64,000 nt of DNA from Microcoleus vaginatus PCC 9802 (GTDB lineage Bacteria; Cyanobacteriota; Cyanobacteriia; Cyanobacteriales; Microcoleaceae), in the NCBI GenBank assembly GCA_022701275.1, contig CP031740.1, positions 4,103,001-4,167,000 of the forward strand, in the 5' to 3' direction. Numbering within the stretch: the stretch's first letter is position 1; every line of letters starts with the position of its first letter. Shown here piece by piece: positions 9,761 to 18,598 of this stretch. The position numbers and the translations under genes were made by a program. The notes beneath the pieces are model-generated. The model was not told the DNA's origin, made no database searches, and was given only the letters and a program-made list of their open reading frames with translations.

Positions 9761-11170
9761 TCAAACGATTTTCTCGCTAGAAAGTTCCCCACTAGCAGGA
9801 GGCTCTACGGTATCGCCAAAGGCAATCCGCAGAAAAGGCGGAGCCAAAAAAGTCGTCAGAATGACCATGATAATAATCGAGACTTCTAACGGTTTATCCA
9901 AAACCCCACTCGCGGAACCGATGCCGGCAAACACTAACCCGACTTCGCCCCGAGGAATCATCCCCACTCCGATCGCCAATCGATTAATTCCAGGCTGACC
10001 AAACACCACCCAACCTGTTACGATCTTGCCCAAAATAGCAACCACAATCAAAAATACGGCAATCAAAAGTCCCGCCCGATTATCCGGCACTGTTGGGTTC
10101 AAAACCCCCAAATCCGCCCGTGCCCCTACCGTTACAAAGAAGATGGGTACAAATAAATCGGCGATGGGTTTCACCAGTTCATCCAACTCCTGGCGGGCAT
10201 CGCTTTCATCCAACACCAAACCAGCCGCAAACGCACCCAAAATTGCTTCGAGATGAATTGCATTGCCCAGAAAAGCCATGAAGTAGGCAAAAATAAATGC
10301 CGGGATGATAATATTGCCGCGAGTTTTGAGTTGACCCACCACCGCCGAGAAGGTTTTGTCGAAGACACCCCCCAACAGAATCGAACCTAGCAGAAAAACA
10401 GTTGCACTGACAATCAAATAGATGACATTAACAACATCAATCTCACCGGTTTTGGCTAAACTGGCGACAACAGCCAGGACAATAATTCCCAACACATCAT
10501 CAATCACCGCCGCACCGACAATAATTTGACCTTCTTTAGAGTTCAGTTGTCCTAAATCAGACAACACTTTAGATGTAATTCCAATGCTGGTTGCCGTCAA
10601 AGCTGCCCCCGCAAAAATTGCTGGAATTGCCGCCGTGTGGAAAATTATCATCAAGCCCGCAGTACCAGCGGCAAAGGGAACTGCCACACCTACGCAGGCG
10701 ACAACGGTAGCTTGAATTCCGACTTGCTTGAGTTGTTTGAGATCCGACTCTAAGCCAATTTCAAACAGCAGAATAATCACGCCTAATTCAGCTAGCACTG
10801 AAATGACTTCACTCTGCGATTCAAAGACACTGGTGAGGGCGGCAGGAGAGAGATGATTGATCGATTGCAGAACTGTCATAATCCCTGAGTTGGATGCTGA
10901 CAGCTCGCTTCCGGGAAAAACGATCAAGTGTAAAGCAGATATCCCGATAATCACCCCTGCTACAAGTTCACCCAAAACCGGCGGAAAATCAAACTTTAGA
11001 GCCACTTCTGCGCCGATTTTACTGGCGACATAAATCACTACCAAACTGAGCAAAACTCCGCTCATAACGATCGGCGAATTTTCTGCCTCGACTGTTGCTA
11101 ACAAAGGTATGGGAGCAACTAGGGATGCCATCCCAGAACTTAAAGCTGTAATTGTATGGTTCAAAAACAT
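9761..11170 (-). CDS. CPA2-type cation/proton antiporter
   Basis: A 469-residue polytopic membrane protein with about 12-13 hydrophobic segments, of the monovalent cation:proton antiporter-2 family that includes KefB/GerN and cyanobacterial NhaS3. Diagnostic parts are FPPVLGELVAGVIIG, the LFEIGLESDL motif, AALTATSIGITSKVL, the paired-Asp-like AAVIDDVLGI of the ion-binding site, and IPRGEVGLVFAG. There is no C-terminal TrkA-N or USP regulatory domain. Similarity to NhaS3 (Na+/H+ exchange, thylakoid in Synechocystis) is likely but ortholog status is not proven. It lies alone on the minus strand. Confidence 0.9.
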   Translation of the reverse strand: MFLNHTITALSSGMASLVAPIPLLATVEAENSPIVMSGVLLSLVVIYVASKIGAEVALKFDFPPVLGELVAGVIIGISALHLIVFPGSELSASNSGIMTVLQSINHLSPAALTSVFESQSEVISVLAELGVIILLFEIGLESDLKQLKQVGIQATVVACVGVAVPFAAGTAGLMIIFHTAAIPAIFAGAALTATSIGITSKVLSDLGQLNSKEGQIIVGAAVIDDVLGIIVLAVVASLAKTGEIDVVNVIYLIVSATVFLLGSILLGGVFDKTFSAVVGQLKTRGNIIIPAFIFAYFMAFLGNAIHLEAILGAFAAGLVLDESDARQELDELVKPIADLFVPIFFVTVGARADLGVLNPTVPDNRAGLLIAVFLIVVAILGKIVTGWVVFGQPGINRLAIGVGMIPRGEVGLVFAGIGSASGVLDKPLEVSIIIMVILTTFLAPPFLRIAFGDTVEPPASGELSSEKIV

Positions 11171-11204
11171 GGGTACGATGATGGTAAGAAAGACGATTCT
11201 ACGC

Positions 11205-11239
11205 TGACTGTTGACGGTTGACTGTTGACGGTTGACTGT
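11205..11239. repeat. heptamer short tandem repeat (STRR), 5 units
   Basis: Five contiguous 7-base units alternating TGACTGT and TGACGGT, in the leader of the antiporter gene, about 35 bases before its start. Heptameric STRR arrays are a known feature of filamentous cyanobacterial genomes. Confidence 0.85.
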
Positions 11240-11296
11240 GAGTCGGAAAATTGATAACTGTTACATATTGGGTAGCCAGTTAACTCGACATGACTA

Positions 11297-12070
11297 TCAA
11301 GCAAAGCTTGAAGAACCCAAATCTGGCGGTACATCCTGCCACCGCCCTTGTCCGACTGCTTGAATTGCTTCTTTTAGCAAGATATCGCCGGTATAAATTG
11401 CCCTACCGACGATCGCACTTTTGACACCAATTGGTTCCAAAGCCAGCAAACTTAACAAATCTGCGATCGAACTAACGCCACCGGAAGCAATCACCGGAAT
11501 CGAAATAGCGTTAGCAATTTCGCGCAAAGATTCCAAATTCGGCCCTTCCATAGTACCGTCGCGGTGAATGTCGGTGTAAATAATTTCAGCAGCCCCTAAC
11601 TCTGCCATTTTTTGCGCCAATTCTGTTGCTAAAACTTCCGAAGTTTCTAGCCAGCCTCTAGTCGCAACTTTACCATTTCTGGCATCTATTCCCACCAGAA
11701 TTCGGCCGGGAAATTCGGCGCACAATTCGCCGACTAATTGCGGTTGTTCGACGGCGACCGTGCCGAGAATGACGCGCCGGACGCCTAAATTGAGGATAGC
11801 AGCAACAGAAGCGCGATCGCGCATTCCCCCACCTACTTGACAGGGAACGTCTACTGATCGGACGATCGCTTCAATGGCTGCTTGGTTGACTGGATGACCT
11901 GCTTTGGCGCCGTCGAGGTCTACTAAATGCAGCATGGTTGCGCCTTCATTTACCCACTGTCTGGCGACTGCGACGGGGTTGTCGTTAAAAGTTTGAGACT
12001 TCGCGTAGTCTCCCTGATACAATCTGACGCATTTTCCATCCAATAAGTCGATCGCTGGAATTACATTCAT
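11297..12070 (-). CDS. hisA: phosphoribosylformimino-5-aminoimidazole carboxamide ribotide isomerase
   Basis: HisA catalyses the Amadori rearrangement of ProFAR to PRFAR, the fourth step of histidine synthesis. The 257-residue sequence is a complete half-barrel-duplicated TIM barrel starting [17 protein letters not shown], with catalytic Asp8 in the PAIDL strand and the second acid in [11 protein letters not shown]. The phosphate-binding loops are QVGGGMRD and VIASGGVSS. Length and motifs match the family, and the ATG at the first residue is the standard start. No other his gene is adjacent. Confidence 0.97.
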   Translation of the reverse strand: MNVIPAIDLLDGKCVRLYQGDYAKSQTFNDNPVAVARQWVNEGATMLHLVDLDGAKAGHPVNQAAIEAIVRSVDVPCQVGGGMRDRASVAAILNLGVRRVILGTVAVEQPQLVGELCAEFPGRILVGIDARNGKVATRGWLETSEVLATELAQKMAELGAAEIIYTDIHRDGTMEGPNLESLREIANAISIPVIASGGVSSIADLLSLLALEPIGVKSAIVGRAIYTGDILLKEAIQAVGQGRWQDVPPDLGSSSFA

Positions 12071-12208
12071 GATTTTTGCTCAAATTGCTAATTATACCAG
12101 TTAAAAAAAAGAATGCAACTTTAGGCAAGCTCCAAACCCATACATAATCAGTCCTTCCCCATCGTTATATCTCAAATATAAAATCTAAAATGGTATTACC
12201 CATTACAT

Positions 12209-12886
12209 TTATTTTTGACATTCGCAACCGCTATTTAAATGAAACATAATCGCAGAAGAAAGCGTAGACCATAAAGGAGTATTGACAGCAGCTTTTTGCA
12301 AAGCTTCGGCTGTCCAGTCGTTGCAAGTTCTCAAAATAGAGTAACTGCCTTTTGCTTCATAAAAACTATCGCTGTTGTCGTAGCCGTAGCTAATTTTAAT
12401 TTTCTTACCTGGTGCGTCTAATAGGAATGAAGTTTTAATAAAATTTACCATCTTCAGATACTTCGCTCCACTAATTTTCACACATTTGGTTTCAATATTT
12501 TCGGGAGGAAGCCGATAACCTTGAACGTGTAGGGTAGACGGAGTAGGGAGAAATAGGGCCTTGAAAGCTGTAACTGGGTTGATGATTGCTGAGGTAGAAG
12601 TTTCCAGCATAAAAGCTCTATCTCCCCAGCCAAAAGATAGATATTTATAATCAGAAGTTGCATCCCGCCCTATTTCTGTTAGCGGTAAAAATTGATTCCC
12701 GTCAAAATATTCATTTTTAACTGGAACAATGATTTCGGTGTGGATGCCTTGATTGGAAATGTATAGAGAGATTATGCAATCTGCTTGCGAGTAATTTCCC
12801 CACTTTCTGGGAGTGAGATAGCCAATTGTTAGGAAAGCGGTCAAAAATAAGATGACAATTCCTAAGCGCTGTATGGTTTTTCTCAT
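12209..12886 (-). CDS. DUF2459 / TIGR02117 membrane-anchored protein
   Basis: The start at 12886 (MRKTIQRLGIVILF) is preferred over an upstream in-frame ATG at 12994, because it opens an N-terminal membrane anchor and leaves a 14-base gap to the preceding gene instead of a 94-base overlap. The 225-residue protein has the DUF2459 pattern: SNQGIHTEIIVP near the start of the mature part, SFGWGDRAFMLET, and a conserved TCNDWTAEAL near the C-terminus. The conserved His and Cys may be catalytic, as the family looks papain/NlpC-like, but no function is established. It probably forms an operon with the glycosidase-like gene upstream. Confidence 0.82.
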   Translation of the reverse strand: MRKTIQRLGIVILFLTAFLTIGYLTPRKWGNYSQADCIISLYISNQGIHTEIIVPVKNEYFDGNQFLPLTEIGRDATSDYKYLSFGWGDRAFMLETSTSAIINPVTAFKALFLPTPSTLHVQGYRLPPENIETKCVKISGAKYLKMVNFIKTSFLLDAPGKKIKISYGYDNSDSFYEAKGSYSILRTCNDWTAEALQKAAVNTPLWSTLSSAIMFHLNSGCECQK

Positions 12887-12900
12887 TTTAACCGTAGGTT

Positions 12901-14106
12901 TCAAATTCTGGCTTCGGATGGCGGGCGCTGCATCTTTGTGGGAAAGAACTCTTGCAATGCCGAATTGCGCTGTTCGGGGGTTTCCCTCGCCCAATTCGAT
13001 AAACTTTCGTAGAAAAAGAACGACACGCCAGCGAAATTTCTTTTTCGCACTTCTTGCACTTGTTCTTGAATTTGCTTAAGGGGTACAGAATTATTTTTAA
13101 GACCAGTTAAAATGCCGATTGCAGTTGGAATGTTAAGTTTAGCCAGTTTAACTTCTTCCCGTTCCAGTTCGGCACTAAAACGCTTGATATCGCTGCGATA
13201 AACCTGCAACACAATTTCTTGGATGTAGCCGCGTCTTTCCCAGGTAAACCAGTCCTGCAAGTGGGCGGGTAAAGAAAAGTGAAAAGGGTTCGGAGATAAG
13301 CTGACAATACATTTTTCTTTGCGGGATTTGATGGCGCGGGAAACTCGCCCCATGAAGTCATTGATTTTGTCCGCGCGCCAGCGCACCCAGAAGGTTTCGC
13401 GGGGGTCGTCGGAGGGAGGGCTTTTGATTTGTTCTTGATACATTAACACTGTTAAGGGCTCGTAACCAAATTCTACTGGCAAGCCAAAATGGTCGTCAAA
13501 TTGAATGCCATCTATATCATAATTATCGACAATTTCTAGGATTAAATCTAAGATAAATTGCTGGACTTCGGGATGAAAAGGATTCAACCAAACTCGATCG
13601 TGTTTGCCTTCTTTCCAAATAGTTGAACCGTCGCGTCGGTGCGCCAGCCAGTCGGGGTGAAGTGTGGCTAATTCCGATTCGGCGGGAGCCATGAAACCAA
13701 ACTCAAACCAGGGGATTACTGCTATACCTTTTTGGCGGGATTGGGCTATAATTTCTTTGAGGATGTCTCGGTCTTTCAATCCGGGCGATGGGTCGATCGA
13801 CTGTCCGAATACTCGTTGGGCTGCAGCGCTCGGATAAAGCGTATAGCCTCCTTGCCAAACAGTGGGATAGATGGTATTAAAATTGAGTTGATCGAGTCGA
13901 TTTACAGCGTCAATGATGTTGTTGCGGGAGAACATAACCTCGCTGTCAATGTTCGTCAGCCAGACGCCGCGCAATTCAGTTGTTGGGGTTTGGAGGCGGG
14001 TTTGAGCTAACAGACGCGGGGATAATATGGGGGAGGAGGTAAGGGCGATCGCAAAAACAACTATTAAAGCCAGTATCCGCTGCCATTTGTGCAATTTAAT
14101 CATCAA
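12901..14106 (-). CDS. GHL10-type glycoside hydrolase (DUF187/YngK family)
   Basis: A 401-residue exported protein: a signal peptide (hydrophobic 10-30, LLAQ cleavage region about residue 35), then a TIM-barrel glycosidase-like domain starting TELRGVWLTNIDSEV. Signature segments are LNFNTIYPTVWQGGYTLYPS, VIPWFEFGF, HPDWLAHRRDG, RVWLNPFHPEVQ and the acid-rich DIDGIQFDDHFGLP that likely holds catalytic residues. Related proteins may cleave peptidoglycan glycan or polysaccharide; the substrate is not known here. It reads into the DUF2459 gene 14 bases downstream. Confidence 0.88.
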   Translation of the reverse strand: MMIKLHKWQRILALIVVFAIALTSSPILSPRLLAQTRLQTPTTELRGVWLTNIDSEVMFSRNNIIDAVNRLDQLNFNTIYPTVWQGGYTLYPSAAAQRVFGQSIDPSPGLKDRDILKEIIAQSRQKGIAVIPWFEFGFMAPAESELATLHPDWLAHRRDGSTIWKEGKHDRVWLNPFHPEVQQFILDLILEIVDNYDIDGIQFDDHFGLPVEFGYEPLTVLMYQEQIKSPPSDDPRETFWVRWRADKINDFMGRVSRAIKSRKEKCIVSLSPNPFHFSLPAHLQDWFTWERRGYIQEIVLQVYRSDIKRFSAELEREEVKLAKLNIPTAIGILTGLKNNSVPLKQIQEQVQEVRKRNFAGVSFFFYESLSNWARETPEQRNSALQEFFPTKMQRPPSEARI

Positions 14107-14237
14107 TTTGTCGCAAATATGATTATTTTTAGACTGATATTTTACCGTATAATTAGCTTGGTAGGGTGCGCCAGCTAGGGTTATTTTATTAAAAGTCGAT
14201 CGAACATTTCCTGACGCACCTACTATTTTTGATATTA

Positions 14238-15374
14238 TTAGGGGTCAACGATGATACCCATAAATAATATTGTTCCTGTAGTATTGTCTCGAATAGCACA
14301 AAAGAATGGACGGTTTACATTCATTTCAAAAGCCGGCATAGATCTCGTCATCTCAATTACAGTCACGGCTGCTGCTTCTGTACCTTCTTCGTTAACTTCG
14401 ACAAATGTTTTGTGTTTTACCGATTCTACTGCTACTTGGCTATCAGTCATCGGGGAAAAGTCTGTTTTCAATCCACCGAAAAATTCTGCCATTCCCAAAG
14501 CTATAAGTGTGTCTTTCAGTTGAACCTCATACTCCATTTTGAAGCGCGGTATTTCAATCATTCCACTTTTAACTCTAAATTCTTGCATCCATTTATTCCA
14601 GTTTTCGGGTGTTAATTGCTGCGAGAAAGTTGCCAAATTGGTATTGGAGTTTGGCAAGAAAATATACATACTCAGAGCGCCTTTTTTGCCGTAAGGTAAA
14701 CTGACTGCTTGAAAAGTTTCTGTTTCGTAGCACCGATAAGAGCCCATCTGGGACATCATTGGATGCTGTTTGGAACTGCTGTCTGTTAAATAAAAAGTTT
14801 TGTTGGCAGTTTTAGATTGATCAAAGGGCGTTTCCCAGTTTCCTTTGAAATAGATGGCGTTAATCAAAAATAAAAGTGTATTAGGGTTGATTTTAGTGAC
14901 TATTTTATCAATTTTTCCGTGAGTTTTTTCGCTCACCCAGTTGTTAATGATGCTGAGAGCTTCTTGCGGACTCTCAAAGTCTATTTCGGTAAGATTGGCT
15001 TGGTAGTATTGTTGATTTATTTGCAAAAATTCGGGTTTTAATGAGAAGCCTTGTCTGACCAAAAGCGCGTTGGCAATTGATACTTGAACCTTGGGGTCAT
15101 CTTTTTGCAAACTCTTTTGCAAATTGTGATTGGCTGCGTTGATTGCTTTTGGACTCATTTTCGTTAATTCGAGAGCTTTTGTCATTTCTTGTTTAGTTTC
15201 TCCGCTGACTCCGTTGTATGTCATTGACAGTGCGAGGGCGACAGAAGTAGGGGAAATAAAGATATTTTTATTCGGCTGTTGTTTGCTTAGGGTGTTGAAC
15301 AAGTTAAAACCAAATTTGGTATTAGCTGCAACAAGTCGGGCGTCTACATTTATCTGGTTGTTAGGGGGGGTCAT
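14238..15374 (-). CDS. serpin (serine protease inhibitor)
   Basis: A complete 378-residue serpin. It has FNLFNTLSKQ and NIFISPTSVALALSMTYNG at the N-terminus, LINAIYFKGNWETPF in the breach/shutter region, and the hinge EEGTEAAA that marks inhibitory members. The reactive loop runs to MTRSMP, and the C-terminal NRPFFCAI and GTILFMGIIVDP are typical. Counting from the hinge, the scissile bond falls at R344-S345 or the next bond, so a trypsin-like protease is a plausible target. No signal peptide is visible; an in-frame TAA about 80 bases upstream excludes a much longer start. Serpins are uncommon in bacteria, and the natural target here is unknown. Confidence 0.95.
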   Translation of the reverse strand: MTPPNNQINVDARLVAANTKFGFNLFNTLSKQQPNKNIFISPTSVALALSMTYNGVSGETKQEMTKALELTKMSPKAINAANHNLQKSLQKDDPKVQVSIANALLVRQGFSLKPEFLQINQQYYQANLTEIDFESPQEALSIINNWVSEKTHGKIDKIVTKINPNTLLFLINAIYFKGNWETPFDQSKTANKTFYLTDSSSKQHPMMSQMGSYRCYETETFQAVSLPYGKKGALSMYIFLPNSNTNLATFSQQLTPENWNKWMQEFRVKSGMIEIPRFKMEYEVQLKDTLIALGMAEFFGGLKTDFSPMTDSQVAVESVKHKTFVEVNEEGTEAAAVTVIEMTRSMPAFEMNVNRPFFCAIRDNTTGTILFMGIIVDP

Positions 15375-15487
15375 GGCTAGAGCTTCGGAGTGATTGGAAT
15401 TTGCGAGGTTGATTGCGTTAATTTTTAGTGGCGGCGCTAATTATGTGATTCAACCGGAGATGATATCATATTCTATTGGTTAATTTT

Positions 15488-16897
15488 TTAAGAATAACCT
15501 TGGAGTTTCATCACTTGGCGGTAGTGGGCTTCTATTTCACTTACTGTTTGCGATTGACGCTTCCCCGTCCACTCGCTGCGAGCGAATAATTCCCGCCTCA
15601 AAGCATCAACATCGATCGTTTTCACCTTACCTTCGGCGACAATTTGCTTGCCGTTTACCCAAACGCTGTCTACCGCATTACTCGGGCGTCCCAATATTAG
15701 CAAGCCAATCGGATCAGTGCGCGGCAGCAATGATAAACTGGTTAAATCATACAGCACAAAATCAGCTTTTTTACCGACTGTCAGCGAACCCATTTCATCA
15801 GCCGCATTCAAGCCTTTTGCTCCTCCCAGGGATGCCATTTCTACAGACTGGCGCGGTGTGATCCATTGGCGGTAATCCAAATCCGTGAGATTGTGCAAAA
15901 TCGAACCAATTTTAATTGCTTCCAGCAAATCTTGAGAGTCATTGCTAGCAGCGCCGTCGCAGCCAAAAGATACGTTGACTCCCGCTTGACGGTATTTCAA
16001 AATTGGTGCAATTCCGCTTCCTAGCCGCAAATTGCTGAGGGGATTGTGTACAACAGTCGCTCCAGTTTCTGCCATAATCCCAATGTCGGAATCGTCTAGC
16101 CAAACGCAGTGGGCTAAGGAAGTTCGGGGACTCAAATAACCAATTTTTTGTAGGTGTTCGACAGCACTACAGCCGTATTTTTCGTGAGCTAGTTGTGTTT
16201 GAGCGGGGGTTTCCAAGAGGTGGGCGTGGCGACAAAGATTGTAGCGATCGCTCAATTCGATGCAGCCTTCAAACAAAGCATCGGAACACAGTTGAATTCC
16301 CGTCGCCACCAACAACATATTAACACCTTTTTCGGGATTGTGAAAGTGTTTTATGGCTTCTTCCATTAACTCTAAAGTTGCCTTAGTCGAGCGAATGTAA
16401 GCCGCGTGTTCGATGCCGCTATCGCCCGAAGGCATTTCCGCAGTCAGGGATTCATCTGGCATTAACTGCCCGATAAAAGCGCGGATGCCGATTTATTGAT
16501 AAGCGCGAACTGCTGCGGCAATTGTCTCTAATTCTTGCCCCAGAATTAAAACTAAATGATCGACTACGCTTGTACCGCCCGACAGCAATGTTTCTACCGC
16601 CGTTCCCAAGGCGCTAAAGTAAACTTGTTCGGCATCGAGAGGTGTAAAATCGTATAATTCGGCAATCCACAACTCCAGCGGCAAAGGGGGAATTATGCCC
16701 CGCTGCCACATTTCTGAAGAGTGAGTGTGCGCGTTGACAAAACCGGGCAGCAGCAGCTTATTTTTGCCGTCAATAACTCTTCCCGCAGGCTCTAAATTGG
16801 GCGCGATCGCACTTATGCAATTATCCACCACTTGCACATCTGCGGTTTCATAACCGCTCTCAACCGAAATTAAAGCATTTTGAATTGTAAAGCTCAT
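15488..16897 (-). pseudogene. amidohydrolase (TRZ/ATZ, cytosine-deaminase-like) interrupted by one in-frame stop
   Basis: One reading frame of 469 codons reads as a complete metal-dependent deaminase except for a single TAA at codon 135 (16493-16495), followed immediately in the same frame by IGIRAFIGQLMPDE, a normal continuation. The upstream part (134 codons) carries the metal ligands HTH in FVNAHTHSS. The downstream part carries HLLETPAQ, the VWLDDSDI and FGCDGAASND blocks and the C-terminal strand set. Neither part alone would hold the active site. A change of GAA, CAA or AAA to TAA would explain it. The downstream part could restart at an ATG at 16462, but probably without activity. A sequencing error or stop-codon readthrough are the alternatives. 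Confidence 0.85.
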
Positions 16898-17110
16898 AGA
16901 TTTACCCTTTTTGTAAATTTACATTTATTTTTATTTTATGATGGCAGGGCGGTACCATTTGCGCTCACCAAACTGTAATAAACTTAATAAATCCTAAAAT
17001 TCATCAAAAAGTTACCCCTGATACTTAATTATAGTGAAGATTTAAGATATGACAAGTTAGTAACAATCAAATTCTTATAAGATTAAAATTGTTTTTGAGT
17101 CACAATCCAT

Positions 17111-17881
17111 ATGAATCCTGATTCTCTCCGCACCTTGGGCGTACCGCCGAATGCTTGGAAAGTTGATGCCAAAATTGCCGATATCACCCGATCGCCGATC
17201 GCGCCTCAACCTGTTACCCTGGAAACCGAAACTAAAACCCTGCGTTTGGATTTAGCAAAAGCAGCAATGTTGGTGATAGATATGCAAAATGATTTCTGTC
17301 ATCCCGACGGTTGGCTAGCACATATTGGCGTAGATGTAACGCCCGCCCGAAGTCCAATTAATCCTTTAATAAATTTGCTGCCCAAATTGCGATCGCACGC
17401 AATACCAATTATTTGGATTAACTGGGGGAACCGCCCCGATTTGCTCAATATTAGTGCAGCTTCCCGTCACGTTTACAATCCCACGGGCGACGGCGTAGGT
17501 TTGGGAGATCCGCTGCCAAAAAACAACGCACCTGTACTGATGGCCGGGAGTTGGGCGGCGCAGGTTGTCGATGAATTAAAACCCAAACCGGAGGATATTT
17601 GTGTTGATAAATATCGGATGAGCGGCTTTTGGGATACTCCTTTAGATAGTATCTTGCGGAACCTCGGCAGAACTACACTTTTCTTCGGAGGAGTAAACGC
17701 CGATCAGTGCGTCATGGCTACCCTGCAAGATGCTAATTTCCTCGGTTACGACTGTATTTTAGTCAAAGATTGTACAGCTACGACATCTCCCGAGTATTGC
17801 TGGCAAGCTACTCTTTATAACGTTAAACAATGTTTTGGCTTTTTGTCGGATTCTCAGGCTATGTTAGAAGCAATTAAATAG
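17111..17881 (+). CDS. isochorismatase-family cysteine hydrolase
   Basis: A 256-residue cytosolic hydrolase of the isochorismatase/nicotinamidase fold. The triad is visible: Asp in VIDMQNDFCH, Lys in VDKYRMSGFWDT and Cys in VNADQCVMATL. The long N-terminal segment before the first strand and the DKYRMSGF form resemble the ureidoacrylate/biuret/N-carbamoyl amidohydrolase branch rather than true isochorismatases, so a C-N amide bond is the likely target (inference). It is divergent from the broken amidohydrolase and is followed by a cupin and a CocE/NonD hydrolase in the same direction, which suggests a small catabolic group for an N-containing compound. Confidence 0.87.
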   Translation: MNPDSLRTLGVPPNAWKVDAKIADITRSPIAPQPVTLETETKTLRLDLAKAAMLVIDMQNDFCHPDGWLAHIGVDVTPARSPINPLINLLPKLRSHAIPIIWINWGNRPDLLNISAASRHVYNPTGDGVGLGDPLPKNNAPVLMAGSWAAQVVDELKPKPEDICVDKYRMSGFWDTPLDSILRNLGRTTLFFGGVNADQCVMATLQDANFLGYDCILVKDCTATTSPEYCWQATLYNVKQCFGFLSDSQAMLEAIK

Positions 17882-18017
17882 TAGTCATTACTCATTGTCA
17901 TTAGTCATTAGTCATTCTCATTAGGAATAAATTTTTGAGTCTCAACTGAGAACTAAGGACTCTGGCTTTTCACTAATGACACCACCCACCTAACAATTGA
18001 CAACTAACCATAAAAAA

Positions 18018-18470
18018 ATGACAAACCACTGCATGATTCCTGTTATAAAGTCTCCGAAAGACTACCAAGCATTTCGCATCAGCCCCGGCGATACTAATAG
18101 ATTAGCGATCGTCTTCGATCCGGTAACAGCTAATGTTTCGTTAACTGTTTGCGTGGAAATTTTCGATGTGGGCGGCAAAACTCCTCCCAACCGCCATCAA
18201 TTCGCAGTAGAAATGTTTTTTGTACTCAAAGGCAAAGGGCAAGCAACCTGCGACGGCAAAACAGTTGGTATTCAACCGGGAGATAGTTTGTTAGTGCCTC
18301 CAACAGGCACTCACCTAATTGAGAATACGGGCAGTGAACGTTTGTACACTTTGTGCATCATGGTGCCGAATGAGGATTTTGTAGAGCTAATTCGCAGCGG
18401 CACACCAGTCGAACTCGATGAGGAAGATATGAGAGTTCTCAGGCGATCTGATGTACTCGTATCCTGCTAG
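18018..18470 (+). CDS. cupin-domain protein
   Basis: A single-cupin protein of about 150 residues. The ATG at 18018 is preferred over a TTG at 17997; another ATG lies at 18033. The conserved beta-barrel motifs are GGKTPPNRHQFAVEMFFVLKG (motif 1 with His and Glu metal ligands) and PGDSLLVPPTGTHLIENTG (motif 2 with His). Substrate and activity are unknown. It lies between a cysteine hydrolase and a CocE-like hydrolase on the same strand and probably belongs to the same pathway. A strong hairpin follows 46 bases after the stop. Confidence 0.83.
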   Translation: MTNHCMIPVIKSPKDYQAFRISPGDTNRLAIVFDPVTANVSLTVCVEIFDVGGKTPPNRHQFAVEMFFVLKGKGQATCDGKTVGIQPGDSLLVPPTGTHLIENTGSERLYTLCIMVPNEDFVELIRSGTPVELDEEDMRVLRRSDVLVSC

Positions 18471-18516
18471 GTTTGTAGTAAGGAGTTGAGGGCTTAGATG
18501 AAAACTATCTCATCAG

Positions 18517-18577
18517 GTTTGTAGTCAGGGCTTCCGTCCTTAGAAGAAGCACTAAAGCCCTGACTACAAACTTTTTT
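18517..18577 (+). terminator. 17-bp inverted repeat with T-run
   Basis: Perfect 17-base arms (GTTTGTAGTCAGGGCTT at 18517-18533, complement at 18555-18571) followed by six T. It sits just after the cupin gene and could end its transcript. The arm sequence resembles the element at 43674-43732 (TTGTAGTGAGGACTT), so it also belongs to a dispersed palindromic repeat family. Confidence 0.7.
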
Positions 18578-18598
18578 ATTTGATGTTTTTTAGGATTT

